Positions 1 through 9,350 are shown, counted from the stretch's first letter. The stretch is DNA of 43,610 nucleotides from Syntrophomonadaceae bacterium (GCA_012729505.1 JAAYDA010000011.1:1-43610), one strand, 5' to 3'. Numbers and translations are program-made. The notes: generated from the letters alone by a model not told the origin.

Positions 1-228
1 ATAACAGCCGTAAACGGCTGGTTATACAGTTTATTTCAGGCGCGTGCGATTTTTTGGCCTGCGGCCAAACGCACATGCGTCGATTATACCATCGAAGCAA
101 AGCTTCTATGGTATAACAGCCGTAAACGGCTGGTTATACAGTTTATTTCAGGCGCGTGCGATTTTTTGGCCTGCGGCCAAACGCACATGCGTCGATTATA
201 CCATCGAAGCAAAGCTTCTATGGTATAA
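1..228. repeat. 112-bp tandem repeat built of palindromes
   Basis: A 112-bp unit is repeated just over two times, and the second copy starts at 113. By eye the two copies are identical as far as 228. Each unit holds three hairpins. The first (1-25) pairs CAGCCG with CGGCTG around TAAA. The second (44-74) is TTTGGCC-TGC-GGCCAAA inside GTGCG/CGCAC arms. The third (84-116) pairs TTATACCAT with ATGGTATAA around GAAGC-AAA-GCTTC. The left end is cut by the window, so the array may be longer. The reading frame open across it is a by-product of the repetition. I know of no named element with this layout. Confidence 0.85.
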
Positions 229-310
229 TATCCATACTGTTAGCCGCTTGGAGGATAGCATAATTTCGAGGTGTTAACAGAGAATAAGAATGATTGGGAG
301 GTTGATATCT

Positions 311-1171
311 TTGTCAGAACATCAATTCGATATAGCCATAATCGGATGCGGTCCCGCTGCACTCTCAGCGGCCGTCAACGCAAAGAATAAAAATCGGGAT
401 ATCGTAGTACTCGGCTCAGAACTATGCAGTCCCCCTATGCATAAAGCCCCCATGATAAACAATTATCTGGGCTTCCCCTCCATCACCGGAGAGGAGCTGC
501 GCCAGTCATTTTTAGGCCATGCTTCTCTGATGGGAGTCAACATAATCAAATCAAAAGCAGAAAACGTTTTCCCAGATGAAAACGGGTACATTGTTATGTC
601 CGGAGAGGAAATGCTAAGGGCCAAAACCGTTATTTTGTGTATCGGAACTCCCTACCGGCAGACCCTTAAAAACGAGGCCGACTTTCTGGGCAAAGGCCTG
701 GGATACTGTGCCACCTGTGACGGCCCCCTTTACAAAGGAAAAGATGTAGCTATCGTTGGTTACAGCGCAGAAGCGGAACCGGAAGCCAATTACCTGGCGG
801 AGATATGCAACAAAGTATATTATCTGCCTCTATACAAAGAAGATCCCCAGGTCAGGTCTGAAGTAGAAGTAATTCGCGAGCGGCCGGTTTCAGTAGAAGG
901 AGATACCACCGTCAAAACCTTGACTACTAAAACCCAACAGCTTACCGTCCACGGAGTATTTGTCGTTGGCGCCGAAATCGCCCCCGATCGGCTAGTCCCC
1001 GGCTTGGAGCTGGCAGAAAACTTTATTAAAGTAAATAGTCAAATGGAGACCAACCTTCCTGGAATATTTGCGGCCGGAGATTGCACAGGCCCACCCTACC
1101 AACTTTCCAAAGCGGCGGGACAAGGCCAGATCGCCGGCCTTAACGCCACTAAGCTGGTCCTGAAAATGTAA
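311..1171 (+). CDS. Thioredoxin-reductase-like flavoprotein lacking NADPH motifs (FFTR-like)
   Basis: A two-domain FAD protein of the thioredoxin reductase fold, 286 aa from TTG 311. That start has GGGAGG at 296-301, nine bases upstream; the alternative ATG at 290 has no clear ribosome site. Seen: an N-terminal dinucleotide fold (IIGCGPAALSAA), the redox pair CATCDGP at about residues 133-136, and the C-terminal FAD motif AAGDCTGPP. The central domain should carry GGGxSA and HRRxxxR for NADPH. Here it reads VGYSAEAEPEA and then YLPLYKE, so both motifs are gone. Loss of these motifs is known in ferredoxin-dependent flavin thioredoxin reductases of clostridia, which makes reduced ferredoxin the likely donor (inference). 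No thioredoxin gene lies next to it. Confidence 0.8.
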   Translation: MSEHQFDIAIIGCGPAALSAAVNAKNKNRDIVVLGSELCSPPMHKAPMINNYLGFPSITGEELRQSFLGHASLMGVNIIKSKAENVFPDENGYIVMSGEEMLRAKTVILCIGTPYRQTLKNEADFLGKGLGYCATCDGPLYKGKDVAIVGYSAEAEPEANYLAEICNKVYYLPLYKEDPQVRSEVEVIRERPVSVEGDTTVKTLTTKTQQLTVHGVFVVGAEIAPDRLVPGLELAENFIKVNSQMETNLPGIFAAGDCTGPPYQLSKAAGQGQIAGLNATKLVLKM

Positions 1172-1190
1172 ATTAAATAACAAAAAAACC

Positions 1191-1225
1191 GAGGGGACGA
1201 ATTTCTGACCAGAAGCCGTCCCCTC
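1191..1225. terminator. GC-rich stem-loop after the flavoprotein gene
   Basis: A 9-bp stem, GAGGGGACG (1191-1199) with CGTCCCCTC (1217-1225), has a 17-base loop. Read on the plus strand no U-run follows it. Read on the minus strand it is followed by GGTTTTTTTG, a classic intrinsic terminator tail, although no minus-strand gene is seen here. It may act in either direction or be a dispersed palindrome. Confidence 0.35.
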
Positions 1226-1428
1226 TAAAGTTCGGCAACCTTTACCGTCCGATTTGCCCGATGCTTTCCCCTTCTCTCCGGGGGTTTCCCGCTTTTTGAT
1301 ATCCACCGCTATGACGTGCGGTATTGATATTCAATAAGGCATCCATTACACTTTTGCTAACCGACTCTGTATGTTTATCTTAGACCAGGGGCTTGATTCG
1401 AGATGCTATTAAAAAAGGATAGACTGTA

Positions 1429-1938
1429 ATGAAACACTACACCACTGACTATATAGGAATCATCAAAACTCCGTTTACCGAACTGCAGGGTATGCCTATC
1501 CAACCTGCCGGCGCCCGGGAAGTTCTGGGCGAAGTCATCGTCCATCCTGAACTGACTGAAGGTTTGCGGGATCTGGATGGCTTCAGCCATATCTATTTGA
1601 TCTATCACCTGCATAAAGTGGTTGATACCCGCCTGACCGTAATACCCTTCATGGATAAGACACCCCATGGTGTTTTTGCAACCCGATCTCCGGTCCGCCC
1701 TTCGCGGTTAGGTTTGTCAATAGTAGAATTGCTGAAGGTGGAGGAGAATCGCTTGACAGTACGTGGGGCAGATATGCTGGATGGCAGTCCTCTCATTGAT
1801 ATTAAACCCTATATTGCCGCCTTTGACTGCCCGGCCAACGCTTCTTCCGGCTGGATGACAGCAACTCGCGGCGAAGTAGGCAATAAACGTTCGGATGACC
1901 GGTTTGTTGGAAAAAAAGCTCTGCGAGAAAAACCGTAA
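1429..1938 (+). CDS. trmO: tRNA m6t6A37 methyltransferase TrmO (TsaA family)
   Basis: A 169-aa protein of the TrmO/YaeB (formerly UPF0066) family, which uses S-adenosylmethionine to N6-methylate t6A37 in tRNA(Thr). Family signatures seen: YIGIIKTPF at the N-terminus, then LDGFSHIYLIYHLHK, the PHGVFATRSPVRPSRLGLS core, the DMLDGSPLIDIKPYI segment and a late GW. The length fits the short Gram-positive/archaeal form without the C-terminal extension of the E. coli enzyme (about 235 aa). The ribosome site is weak (AAAAAGGATAG upstream). The gene stands alone and is followed at once by a C-rich repeat array. Confidence 0.88.
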   Translation: MKHYTTDYIGIIKTPFTELQGMPIQPAGAREVLGEVIVHPELTEGLRDLDGFSHIYLIYHLHKVVDTRLTVIPFMDKTPHGVFATRSPVRPSRLGLSIVELLKVEENRLTVRGADMLDGSPLIDIKPYIAAFDCPANASSGWMTATRGEVGNKRSDDRFVGKKALREKP

Positions 1939-1944
1939 TGAAGT

Positions 1945-2122
1945 TCCCCCGTTCCCCTCCCGCCTCACTCCTCTCGCCTTTCTCCTCTCGCCCCCCGTTC
2001 TCCCGTTCTCCCGTTCCCCCGTTCTCCCGTTCCCCTCCCGCCTTTCGCCTCTCGCCTTTCGCCTCCCGCCTCCCGCCTTTCGCCTCTCGCCTTTCGCCTC
2101 TCGCCTCTCGCCTTTCGCCTCC
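1945..2122 (+). repeat. C-rich heptamer/octamer array after trmO
   Basis: About 180 bp of almost pure pyrimidine with very few G on the plus strand. The right half is a heptamer series of CGCCTTT, CGCCTCT and CGCCTCC. The left half has five octamers of the CCCGTTCT/CCCGTTCC type. The array begins about seven bases after the trmO stop. The open frames through it (Ser/Pro/Arg-rich) are compositional. Related arrays lie near 8396, 23364 and 34012. Confidence 0.85.
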
Positions 2123-2309
2123 TGAAAACAACGGCGCCCTGTTTGTTTTGTCTGACCTTATCTGTCCTTTGTTTGCCGCAAATAAGCCGTTCAGTGCTCC
2201 AATAACACCAAAAACTTCTTCTGGCATAACCGAAAACCCCCAACCCCGCATTTATCGCACCAACCTCCTCTTCCCCATTAAGCGGGCTTTGACTGCTTAA
2301 ATATTTTTC

Positions 2310-2349
2310 TTTGACCTTTATTGACTTTCACAAAAACGCTAGTTATAAT
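2310..2349 (+). promoter_or_regulatory. Sigma-A promoter of the dnaK operon overlapped by a CtsR box
   Basis: A -35 TTGACT (2321-2326), a 17-base spacer and a perfect -10 TATAAT (2344-2349). Overlapping the -35 is TTTGACC-TTT-ATTGACT (2310-2326). On the other strand this is two heptads of the CtsR operator (RGTCAAA-NAN-RGTCAAA), and 13 of 14 heptad positions fit. CtsR is the class III heat-shock repressor of Firmicutes. I found no CIRCE (HrcA) palindrome in 2123-2478. The stretch between this promoter and the gene (about 2350-2460) shows nothing else I can name. Confidence 0.75.
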
Positions 2350-2478
2350 TTTCCTAGAGGCAAGATATGTGAACAATTTTCGAATTGAATGAACATTAAT
2401 ATTCCCATTACACCCTAAAGTATCCTGTCGGCAATGGTTCATACTATAATCAATCCTATATTTTAAGGAGGGAAAAAA

Positions 2479-4356
2479 ATGAAAAGAGCTGTTGGTATTG
2501 ATCTGGGAACCACCAATTCCAGCATTGCAATTATGGAATCCGGAAGCCCCACAGTTATTGTTAACGCTGAGGGAGCACGCACGACCCCTTCTGTTGTGGG
2601 TTTTAAAAGCAACAACGAAAGATTGGCCGGGCAGATTGCCCGCCGCCAGGCTGCTATGAATCCCCAGCAGACCTTTTATTCGGTCAAACGTTTTATGGGG
2701 CGACGTTTTTCAGAGGTAGAAGATGAGCGCACACTGGTGCCGTACGAAGTAGTCGCAGGCCCCAATGATGCCGTGCGTTTTAAAGTCGGGGACAAACAGT
2801 ATGCACCGGAGGAGATTTCGGCCATGATTCTGCAAAAGCTGGTTGATGATGCTTCTCAGTATCTGGGGGAAACCATCACCGATGCTGTCATAACCGTGCC
2901 GGCTTATTTTAATGATGCCCAGCGCCAGGCCACCAAGGATGCGGGCAAAATTGCCGGGCTGAATGTACTGCGGATAATCAACGAGCCGACCGCAGCCTCA
3001 CTGGCTTATGGACTTGATAAAAAGGCCAATGAAACTATTCTCGTTTTTGACCTGGGCGGCGGGACCTTTGATGTCTCCATCCTGGATGTTGGTGACGGAA
3101 TCTTTGAGGTCCGATCCACCAACGGTGATACTCATCTGGGTGGCGACAATTTTGACAAGGCAGTAGTTGACTGGCTGGCGGAGGAGTTTAAAAAAGATTA
3201 CGGCATCGATCTGCGTAAAGACAAGCAGGCTCTGCAGCGGCTTACGGAAGCAGCAGAGAAAGCCAAGGTGGAGCTGTCCGGTGTCAGTGAGACCCAGATC
3301 AGCCTGCCTTTTATCACTGCTGATGCTGAAGGGCCCCGTCATCTGGATATGAAGCTGACCCGGGCCAATTTTGAAAATATGATTCATGGGCTGGTGGAAA
3401 GATGTCGGCAGCCGGTCTCGAATGCCCTGGCGGATGCACGTCTGACTGCGGCTGATATTGATGAAGTCATCCTGGTCGGCGGTTCGACCCGGGTACCCTT
3501 GGTGCAGAAGCTGGTGCGGGAGCTTATCGGCAAGGAACCCAACATGGGTGTCAATCCTGATGAAGTGGTGGCCATCGGCGCCGCCATCCAGGCCGGAGTT
3601 CTGAGGGGAGAGGTTAAGGATGTGGTCCTGCTGGATGTGACTCCCCTCTCTTTGGGAGTTGAAACCATGGGCGGCTTGATGACTAAACTGATTGAACGCA
3701 ACACCACTATTCCAGTGCGGCGCAGTGAGATTTTTTCCACTGCTGAGGATAATCAGCCGGCCGTCGATATTAATGTACTGCAGGGAGAAAGAAAAATGGC
3801 CCGTGACAACCGCTCCCTGGGAAAATTTAAGCTGGATGGGATTGGTGCCGCTCCGCGAGGCATCCCTCAGATCGAAGTCACCTTTGATATCGATGCCAGC
3901 GGGATTTTAAAAGTCAGTGCCCGGGACCAGAACACCGGCAAAGAGCAGACGGTAACTATAAGCAATTCCTCCAATCTGGATAAGAATGAAATTGACCGGA
4001 TGCTGGATGAAGCGCGGAAATTCAGTGAAGAGGACCGGAAACAGCGGGCGGCGGCGGAAGCCTATAACGAAGCCGACAGCCTCTGCTACAGTGTGGAACG
4101 CCAGCTGCAGGATCTGGGTGAGCAGGTACCGGTAACCGAGAAAGCAGCCGCGGAAAATCTGATCCAGGAGATAAAAAAGGCGATCGAAGCCAAAGCTTCG
4201 CCGGATACTGTCACTAAACTGAAAAATGATCTGGAACAGGCGGCCCAACGCCTGAATGAAGCTGCCTATCAGGCCGGTGGCTCGTCCGATGGTGCTGATG
4301 TGGGCGGCGCTAATCAGGATCCGGATGTGGTGGATGCCGATTACGAAGAGAATTGA
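2479..4356 (+). CDS. dnaK: Chaperone DnaK (Hsp70)
   Basis: A 625-aa Hsp70 that binds and releases unfolded proteins in an ATP cycle driven by DnaJ. Seen: [10 protein letters not shown] at the N-terminus, [28 protein letters not shown], the phosphate loop [21 protein letters not shown], the substrate-binding domain starting near [11 protein letters not shown], and the tail [10 protein letters not shown]. The start has AAGGAGGG seven to eight bases upstream. No hrcA or grpE precedes it, unlike the usual hrcA-grpE-dnaK-dnaJ order. It heads an operon with dnaJ, a CbpM-like gene and clpB, so it may be a second DnaK system with grpE elsewhere (inference). The CtsR box upstream suggests heat control. 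Confidence 0.96.
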   Translation: MKRAVGIDLGTTNSSIAIMESGSPTVIVNAEGARTTPSVVGFKSNNERLAGQIARRQAAMNPQQTFYSVKRFMGRRFSEVEDERTLVPYEVVAGPNDAVRFKVGDKQYAPEEISAMILQKLVDDASQYLGETITDAVITVPAYFNDAQRQATKDAGKIAGLNVLRIINEPTAASLAYGLDKKANETILVFDLGGGTFDVSILDVGDGIFEVRSTNGDTHLGGDNFDKAVVDWLAEEFKKDYGIDLRKDKQALQRLTEAAEKAKVELSGVSETQISLPFITADAEGPRHLDMKLTRANFENMIHGLVERCRQPVSNALADARLTAADIDEVILVGGSTRVPLVQKLVRELIGKEPNMGVNPDEVVAIGAAIQAGVLRGEVKDVVLLDVTPLSLGVETMGGLMTKLIERNTTIPVRRSEIFSTAEDNQPAVDINVLQGERKMARDNRSLGKFKLDGIGAAPRGIPQIEVTFDIDASGILKVSARDQNTGKEQTVTISNSSNLDKNEIDRMLDEARKFSEEDRKQRAAAEAYNEADSLCYSVERQLQDLGEQVPVTEKAAAENLIQEIKKAIEAKASPDTVTKLKNDLEQAAQRLNEAAYQAGGSSDGADVGGANQDPDVVDADYEEN

Positions 4357-4388
4357 TTATTCAGAAAACAGAACGGAGCGGGTGAGTT

Positions 4389-5387
4389 ATGGCAGTATCA
4401 TACCAAGATTATTATGAAATATTAGGTGTTCCCCGTGATGCCAGTGCCAAGGATATCAAGGCTGCCTATCGCCAGTTGGCCCGTAAATGGCATCCGGACC
4501 TGCACACGGGGAAAAAGAAAGCTGAAGCGGAAGAAAAGCTCAAGCGTATCAATGAAGCCTATGAGGTGCTGAAAGACAGCGAAAAACGGGCCAAGTATGA
4601 CCAACTGGGCAAAAACTGGCAGCAGACCGGACCCGGCTTTTCATCTTACGGTGACGGGGTTCAATTTTACCAGAGCGATAGTATTAATCCGGAGGATCTG
4701 GGAGGCTTCAGCGATTTCTTCAACAGCATATTCGGCGGTCAGGCCAGGGGGCACAGCTCACCATTTACTGATTATGCCCGCCCGGGTCAGGATGTGGAAA
4801 CCAATCTGGAGCTAAGTCTGGAAGAACTGTTCAGGGGTGGCAGCAAATCGATTCGCCTGTCATCCCGACAGATTTGCCCGGAATGTCAGGGTCAGGGTAC
4901 GCAGGGACACAGTTTCTGCAGCCGTTGCGGTGGTACGGGCAGTCTGCCGGATGAAAAAACCCTGGATGTTAAAATCCCCGTCGGGGTCCACGAAGGCAGC
5001 ACCATCCGCCTGAAAGGCCAGGGTGGACTAGGGCTGGGAGGCGGACGGCCGGGTGATCTTTACCTCAAGGTGGTTCTGCTGCCACATCCCAAATTCAAGG
5101 TCAAGGGGCATGATCTGGAGGCTAAGATAACCCTGCGTCCGGAACAAGCAGTATTGGGTGACAAGGTAATCGTTCCCACCATGGATGGGAGTGTTACCGT
5201 AACCATCCCTCCTGACAGCCGCCATGGCTCCCGCCTGCGTCTGAAGGATAAAGGCCTGCCGCTTAAGAAAAGCGGCCGAGGTCATCAGTATGTGGTGATT
5301 GAAATCGACATTCCCCGGGATTTGACCGAGGAAGAAACCGCACTCTACCGCAAACTGAAAGAAGCCAGGGAAAGTAGGGATAAATGA
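4389..5387 (+). CDS. dnaJ: DnaJ/CbpA-type co-chaperone with half-size zinc finger
   Basis: A 332-aa J-domain protein. The J domain covers residues 1-70 with HPD at 35-37. A short Gly/Phe linker follows, then a reduced zinc region near residues 162-185, and then the two C-terminal beta-sandwich substrate domains. Canonical DnaJ has four CxxCxGxG motifs. Only two are present here (CPECQGQG and CSRCGGTG), so at most one zinc site can form. This places it between DnaJ and the zinc-less CbpA, which fits the CbpM-like gene that follows. Its stop overlaps the next start by four bases (ATGA at 5384), indicating coupled translation. Confidence 0.92.
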   Translation: MAVSYQDYYEILGVPRDASAKDIKAAYRQLARKWHPDLHTGKKKAEAEEKLKRINEAYEVLKDSEKRAKYDQLGKNWQQTGPGFSSYGDGVQFYQSDSINPEDLGGFSDFFNSIFGGQARGHSSPFTDYARPGQDVETNLELSLEELFRGGSKSIRLSSRQICPECQGQGTQGHSFCSRCGGTGSLPDEKTLDVKIPVGVHEGSTIRLKGQGGLGLGGGRPGDLYLKVVLLPHPKFKVKGHDLEAKITLRPEQAVLGDKVIVPTMDGSVTVTIPPDSRHGSRLRLKDKGLPLKKSGRGHQYVVIEIDIPRDLTEEETALYRKLKEARESRDK

Positions 5388-5662
5388 TGACACTGATAAG
5401 AATATATTGTGAAACCAGCGAGGAGATGTGTCACCTTTCCAGCGTGGAGTACAGCCCTGATTTTCTAAAAGCTCTGGCGGAAATAGGGGTCATAACCCTG
5501 CACAATGATTATATTAGCTCCGGCGAACTGAGAAAGGTTAAACGTCTCCTGCGGCTGAAGGGTATGCTGGGAGTAAATACAGCCGGCGCCGCCATCATTA
5601 TTGATCTGCTGGACCGTATCGAGGCCCTGGAAGCTGAGGTCCACGCGTTAAAACGGAGGTGA
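5384..5662 (+). CDS. CbpM/HspR-like MerR-fold chaperone modulator
   Basis: A 92-aa protein that fits the CbpM/HspR group: a small MerR-like helix-turn-helix head ([34 protein letters not shown], in two parts) and a C-terminal Leu-rich helix ([17 protein letters not shown]) likely to pair as a coiled coil. In E. coli CbpM binds and inhibits the J domain of CbpA. In actinobacteria HspR represses the dnaK operon. Position between dnaJ and clpB supports either role. Tuning of the preceding J-protein is the likelier one, as a CtsR box already covers transcription (inference). Translation is coupled to dnaJ by a four-base overlap. Confidence 0.7.
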   Translation: MMTLIRIYCETSEEMCHLSSVEYSPDFLKALAEIGVITLHNDYISSGELRKVKRLLRLKGMLGVNTAGAAIIIDLLDRIEALEAEVHALKRR

Positions 5663-5666
5663 AAAT

Positions 5667-8258
5667 ATGAATATAGAACGCTTTACTAAAAAATCACAGG
5701 AAGCCCTGGGACTGGCCCAGCAGCTGGCTGCTTCTCAGCATCATCAGGAAGTGAGTGGCCGGCATCTGCTGCAGGCTTTGTTGCAGCAGGATGGGGGTAT
5801 GACTCCTCATCTATTTGAAAAAATGAGTGTTCAGCTGCCGGCCCTGCGCCGGGAGCTGCAAAACCTGTTGGATAAGATTCCTTCCGTCCACGGTTACGAG
5901 GGACAGGTGTATTTGAGCGGCAGCCTGGCCCGGGTTTTGAACCAGGCCGAGCTGGAAGCATCTGCCCTTAAAGATGAATATTTAAGTGTCGAGCACCTTT
6001 TACTGGGTCTGATCCAGGAGGGTGAAAACGATTTGCGTGATCTGCTGTCCCGAATGGGCATCAATCGCAATTCGCTGCTGGCGGCTCTTAAAGACCTTCG
6101 CGGCTCTCAGCGGATAAGCAGTGATAATCCTGAAGATACGTATGAAGCCTTACAGCGATACGGACGGGATTTGAATGAAATGGCCCGGCGAGGCGAGCTT
6201 GATCCGGTCATTGGCCGGGATGAAGAAATTCGTCGGATAATTGAGATTCTTTCCCGGCGCACCAAGAACAATCCAGTCTTGATTGGGGAGCCAGGAGTGG
6301 GCAAAACCGCTATTGCGGAAGGTCTGGCCCGGCGCATCGTGGCCCGGGACGTACCCGAAGGCCTGAAGAACAAAACCGTGATTGCTCTTGACATGGGGTC
6401 CCTGGTGGCCGGTGCAAAATACCGGGGTGAATTTGAAGAACGTTTGAAAGCTGTCCTCAAGGAAGTGGAACAATCCGATGGCCGAATCATTCTCTTTATT
6501 GATGAGCTGCATACGGTAGTCGGAGCCGGGGCTGCGGAAGGGGCCATGGACGCCAGTAATCTGCTGAAGCCGATGCTGGCCCGGGGCGAACTGCGGGCCA
6601 TTGGTGCTACGACCTTGGATGAGTATCGTAAACATATTGAAAAAGATGCGGCCCTGGAAAGGCGTTTTCAGCCGGTCATGGTCAATCCTCCTTCAGTGGA
6701 GGATACCATCTCCATTCTGCGCGGTTTAAAGGAACGTTATGAAGTTCATCATGGGGTGCGGATCAAGGATGCTGCCCTGGTAGCGGCCGCCGTCCTGTCG
6801 GACCGTTATATTTCTGACCGCTTCCTGCCGGACAAGGCCATTGATTTGATGGATGAAGCCGCAGCCCGGCTGCGCACCGAAATGGATAGCATGCCTTCGG
6901 AGCTGGATGAAATCACCCGGCGGATAATGCAGCTGGAAATCGAAGCCACCGCCCTGGAAAAGGAAAACGATGATGCTTCTCGCGAGCGACTGGCTCATAT
7001 CCTGAAGGAGAAACAGGAACTGCAGACCGATGCCGATGCCATGCAGGCCAAGTGGCAATCGGAAAAACAGGCCATCTCCCGGGTAAGCCAGCTCAAACGG
7101 GAAATTGAAGACTGCCGCATGGAAATAGAAAAAGCGGAGCGGGATTATGATTTGAACCGGGCCGCCGAACTAAGATATGGCCGGATGAATGAACTGGAAA
7201 GGAAGCTGCAGGCCGAAGAAGCAACTTTAGCGGACAAACAGGGCCAGCAGATGCTCCTGCAGGAGGAAGTCGGGGAAGAGGATATCGCCAAGGTGGTCAG
7301 CCGCTGGACCGGCATCAACGTAAGCCGACTACTGGAGGGTGAGCGGCAAAAGCTCATGCACCTGGACGAAATATTGCACCAGCGGGTGATCGGTCAGGAT
7401 GAGGCGGTGCAAGTGGTGGCCGATGCGGTTCTGCGTTCCCGCAGTGGTCTGAAGGATCCCAATCGTCCAGTAGGTAGTTTTATCTTCTTGGGCCCCACCG
7501 GAGTGGGCAAAACTGAACTGGCCAAGGCCCTGGCCGAATCATTGTTTGATGATGAGCGGGCCATAATCCGCATGGATATGTCCGAGTATATGGAAAAACA
7601 CAGCGTAGCTCGCTTAATCGGATCACCTCCAGGATACGTAGGATATGACGAAGGAGGACAGCTGACCGAAGCAGTAAGACGCCGCCCTTATTCAGTGGTG
7701 CTGTTTGATGAGATCGAAAAGGCTCATAACGATGTATTCAATATCCTGCTGCAGATTCTGGATGATGGACGCCTGACCGACGGTCAGGGCAAGACAGTGG
7801 ATTTTCGCAATACCATTATCATTATGACTTCTAACCTGGGCAGTCAGGAAATCCTGCGTTTTCAGGAACAGGGTGGCAGCTATGAGGTGATGAAGGATGC
7901 GGTGATGAACATTCTCAAGCAGTATTTCCGGCCCGAGTTCCTGAATCGGCTGGACGAAATCATCGTCTTCCAAGCTTTGGATCCTGAGCAGATTAAACGG
8001 ATCACCGACCTGCTGCTCCAAAAGCTGGCAGAACGTTTCGAGCAGAATTTGGGCGGGCATCTCCAGTGGGATGACCAGGCCTTGCACTATCTGGCCAAAA
8101 AAGGCTATGACCCCGCCTACGGAGCCCGGCCTTTGAAGCGTCTGATTCAGCAGGAAGTGGAAACACTGCTGTCCCGCCGGATAATCAGCGGAGAGATAAA
8201 AGAAAACAGCCAAGTGCAGATGAGTGCTACTGACGAAGGCATCAGCTTACAAGCGTGA
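5667..8258 (+). CDS. clpB: Disaggregase ClpB (Hsp100)
   Basis: An 863-aa AAA+ disaggregase that threads proteins out of aggregates together with DnaK. Seen in order: the N-domain repeats (residues 1-145), NBD1 with Walker A GEPGVGKT at 207-214 and Walker [10 protein letters not shown], the long coiled-coil middle domain (about 400-530) that marks ClpB rather than ClpC, NBD2 with Walker A GPTGVGKT near 609-616 and the [10 protein letters not shown] box, and the C-terminal D2 small domain. The start sits behind GGAGGTGAAAAT, four bases after the CbpM-like gene. Full length and co-transcribed with dnaK-dnaJ, which makes a complete disaggregation unit apart from GrpE. Confidence 0.97.
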   Translation: MNIERFTKKSQEALGLAQQLAASQHHQEVSGRHLLQALLQQDGGMTPHLFEKMSVQLPALRRELQNLLDKIPSVHGYEGQVYLSGSLARVLNQAELEASALKDEYLSVEHLLLGLIQEGENDLRDLLSRMGINRNSLLAALKDLRGSQRISSDNPEDTYEALQRYGRDLNEMARRGELDPVIGRDEEIRRIIEILSRRTKNNPVLIGEPGVGKTAIAEGLARRIVARDVPEGLKNKTVIALDMGSLVAGAKYRGEFEERLKAVLKEVEQSDGRIILFIDELHTVVGAGAAEGAMDASNLLKPMLARGELRAIGATTLDEYRKHIEKDAALERRFQPVMVNPPSVEDTISILRGLKERYEVHHGVRIKDAALVAAAVLSDRYISDRFLPDKAIDLMDEAAARLRTEMDSMPSELDEITRRIMQLEIEATALEKENDDASRERLAHILKEKQELQTDADAMQAKWQSEKQAISRVSQLKREIEDCRMEIEKAERDYDLNRAAELRYGRMNELERKLQAEEATLADKQGQQMLLQEEVGEEDIAKVVSRWTGINVSRLLEGERQKLMHLDEILHQRVIGQDEAVQVVADAVLRSRSGLKDPNRPVGSFIFLGPTGVGKTELAKALAESLFDDERAIIRMDMSEYMEKHSVARLIGSPPGYVGYDEGGQLTEAVRRRPYSVVLFDEIEKAHNDVFNILLQILDDGRLTDGQGKTVDFRNTIIIMTSNLGSQEILRFQEQGGSYEVMKDAVMNILKQYFRPEFLNRLDEIIVFQALDPEQIKRITDLLLQKLAERFEQNLGGHLQWDDQALHYLAKKGYDPAYGARPLKRLIQQEVETLLSRRIISGEIKENSQVQMSATDEGISLQA

Positions 8259-8269
8259 GGAGGGAGGCA

Positions 8270-8360
8270 GCGGGAGCCGAATCTCCCAAGAGAGGAAGTT
8301 CAGCGCTCCACGCTGAACCAAGCGGGAAGCACAAATCTCTTAACAAGATTTGGCTCCCGC
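8270..8360 (+). repeat. Compound hairpin element, copy 1
   Basis: A nested inverted repeat starting 12 bases after the clpB stop. The outer arms are GCGGGAGCCGAATCT (8270-8284) and AGATTTGGCTCCCGC (8346-8360). An inner arm AGCGGGAAGCACAAATCTC (8321-8339) can pair with the same right arm. A smaller TTCAGCG/CGCTGAA hairpin lies between. The same arms recur at 23325-23363 and 33968-34008, each time just before a C-rich heptamer array. Confidence 0.75.
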
Positions 8361-8395
8361 CTGGCCGCATTGGAACTAACCTCGTGCTGCGATTC

Positions 8396-8651
8396 CCCGT
8401 CCCCTCACGCCTCACTCCTCCCGCCTCTCTCCTCACGCCTTTCGCCTCTCTCCTCACGCCTCACTCCTCCCGCCTTTCGCCTCTCTCCTCACCCCTCACT
8501 CCTCACGCCTTTCGCCTCTCTCCTCACGCCTCACTCCTCCCGCCTTTCGCCTCTCTCCTCACGCCTCACTCCTCACGCCTTTCGCCTCTCTCCTCACGCC
8601 TCTCTCCTCCCGCCTTTCCCCTCACCCCTCACCCCTCACTCCTCCCGCCTC
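8396..8651 (+). repeat. C-rich heptamer array after clpB
   Basis: About 255 bp of heptamers ending in CCT, in the pattern CACGCCT, CACTCCT, CCCGCCT, CTCTCCT, TTCGCCT, giving roughly 36 units with larger blocks of seven to ten units repeated in turn. The plus strand is rich in C and poor in G. The array fills most of the 457-bp gap between clpB and the next gene. It has no spacers or long conserved units and is not a CRISPR. Confidence 0.88.
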
Positions 8652-8714
8652 AAGTTTTTTCTGCAGCTCTCCGCAATATACTTTAGTAAATGCTAACCAC
8701 AAGAAAGGATTGCT

Positions 8715-8987
8715 ATGGAAAACAACCTGACATTATTAGCTTTGGCACTAATGCTGAACAGCAAAGCCCATTCATCTTCGAAGAGTATCCCATCCTCATT
8801 TGCCAATCAAGTGGCCTCACTAATCAACCACCATATTACGGTATATGCCTCTGATTCTATCGGATTCGCCGGAATCTTAATCGCAGCTGATTCAGAATTC
8901 ATTACAATATCTCAGACGGAACCTCCATGTAATATTGCTTTCATCCCTTTACACATGATTTCTGCAGTTATAGTGTCGGATTCATAA
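8715..8987 (+). CDS. Small protein with DUF2642-like beta-barrel
   Basis: A 90-aa protein I do not recognise with certainty. After a 30-residue Ser/Ala-rich start it has a 55-residue domain, VASLINHHITVYAS..GFAGILIAADSEFITISQ...IAFIPLHMISAVIV. This pattern (a turn with Gly, xGxLxxxxxDFIxIS, then a final IPxxxIxxV strand) recalls the DUF2642/YuzF spore-coat-associated group or a small Sm/SH3-like barrel. The next gene carries the same pattern, so the two look like diverged paralogues. The ribosome site is AAAGGA at 8703-8708. No signal peptide is convincing. Confidence 0.6.
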   Translation: MENNLTLLALALMLNSKAHSSSKSIPSSFANQVASLINHHITVYASDSIGFAGILIAADSEFITISQTEPPCNIAFIPLHMISAVIVSDS

Positions 8988-9091
8988 CTTACATCTTCAA
9001 AATGGAGTGTAACATATGGAAATGGCCTAGAATAATATAAACCATAACTGGCCCAATACGGCGAGTATTTCAATACAAAAGGAGGGGTATA

Positions 9092-9316
9092 ATGGCCAGT
9101 GGGTTGGGAATTGGTTGTAGACGTAATTTTCAGCAGTTGCTCTGCAGCCTTCTAAACTTTAGAGTTAAAGTTTTAACCGAAGGTGACAAAGAATGGATAC
9201 GGGGTATTCTGACCGATGTAAATTGCGATTTCATCACTATTTCCGGATGCGATATCTGCTACGTTCCCATTTGTGAGATTGTGGCAATTTGTCGTGATTT
9301 CAGCTGCGCGGATTAG
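9092..9316 (+). CDS. Small Cys-rich paralogue of the preceding protein
   Basis: A 74-aa protein with the same barrel pattern as its neighbour at 8715: LLNFRVKVLTEG..WIRGILTDVNCDFITISG..ICYVPICEIVAICRD. It has eight cysteines, many more than its partner. A strong ribosome site (AAAGGAGGGG) sits just upstream of ATG 9092. Function unknown. A DUF2642-like coat or surface role is a guess from the fold pattern. A strong terminator follows at 9351. Confidence 0.6.
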   Translation: MASGLGIGCRRNFQQLLCSLLNFRVKVLTEGDKEWIRGILTDVNCDFITISGCDICYVPICEIVAICRDFSCAD

Positions 9317-9350
9317 TTCCATAAATCCGCGCATAATAACCACATATTTA

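Noticed and set aside
44-277. 77-aa open frame across the 112-bp repeat
   Set aside because: It is open only because the repeat period keeps the frame; the protein repeats itself, there is no ribosome site, and the real gene starts at 311.
1895-2300. Ser/Pro/Arg-rich open frames on both strands in the array after trmO
   Set aside because: Compositional by-product of the C-rich repeats; the same kind of frame appears in the arrays at 8396 and 34012.
2123-2478. CIRCE element for HrcA upstream of dnaK
   Set aside because: No TTAGCACTC-N9-GAGTGCTAA-like palindrome found; the CtsR-type heptads are the only recognisable operator.
8396-8651. CRISPR array
   Set aside because: The repeats are 7 bases long with no unique spacers of uniform length, and no cas genes are present.
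8255-8696. Two overlapping Pro/Ser-rich frames of more than 100 codons after clpB
   Set aside because: They translate the heptamer array in different frames; no conserved protein or ribosome site.
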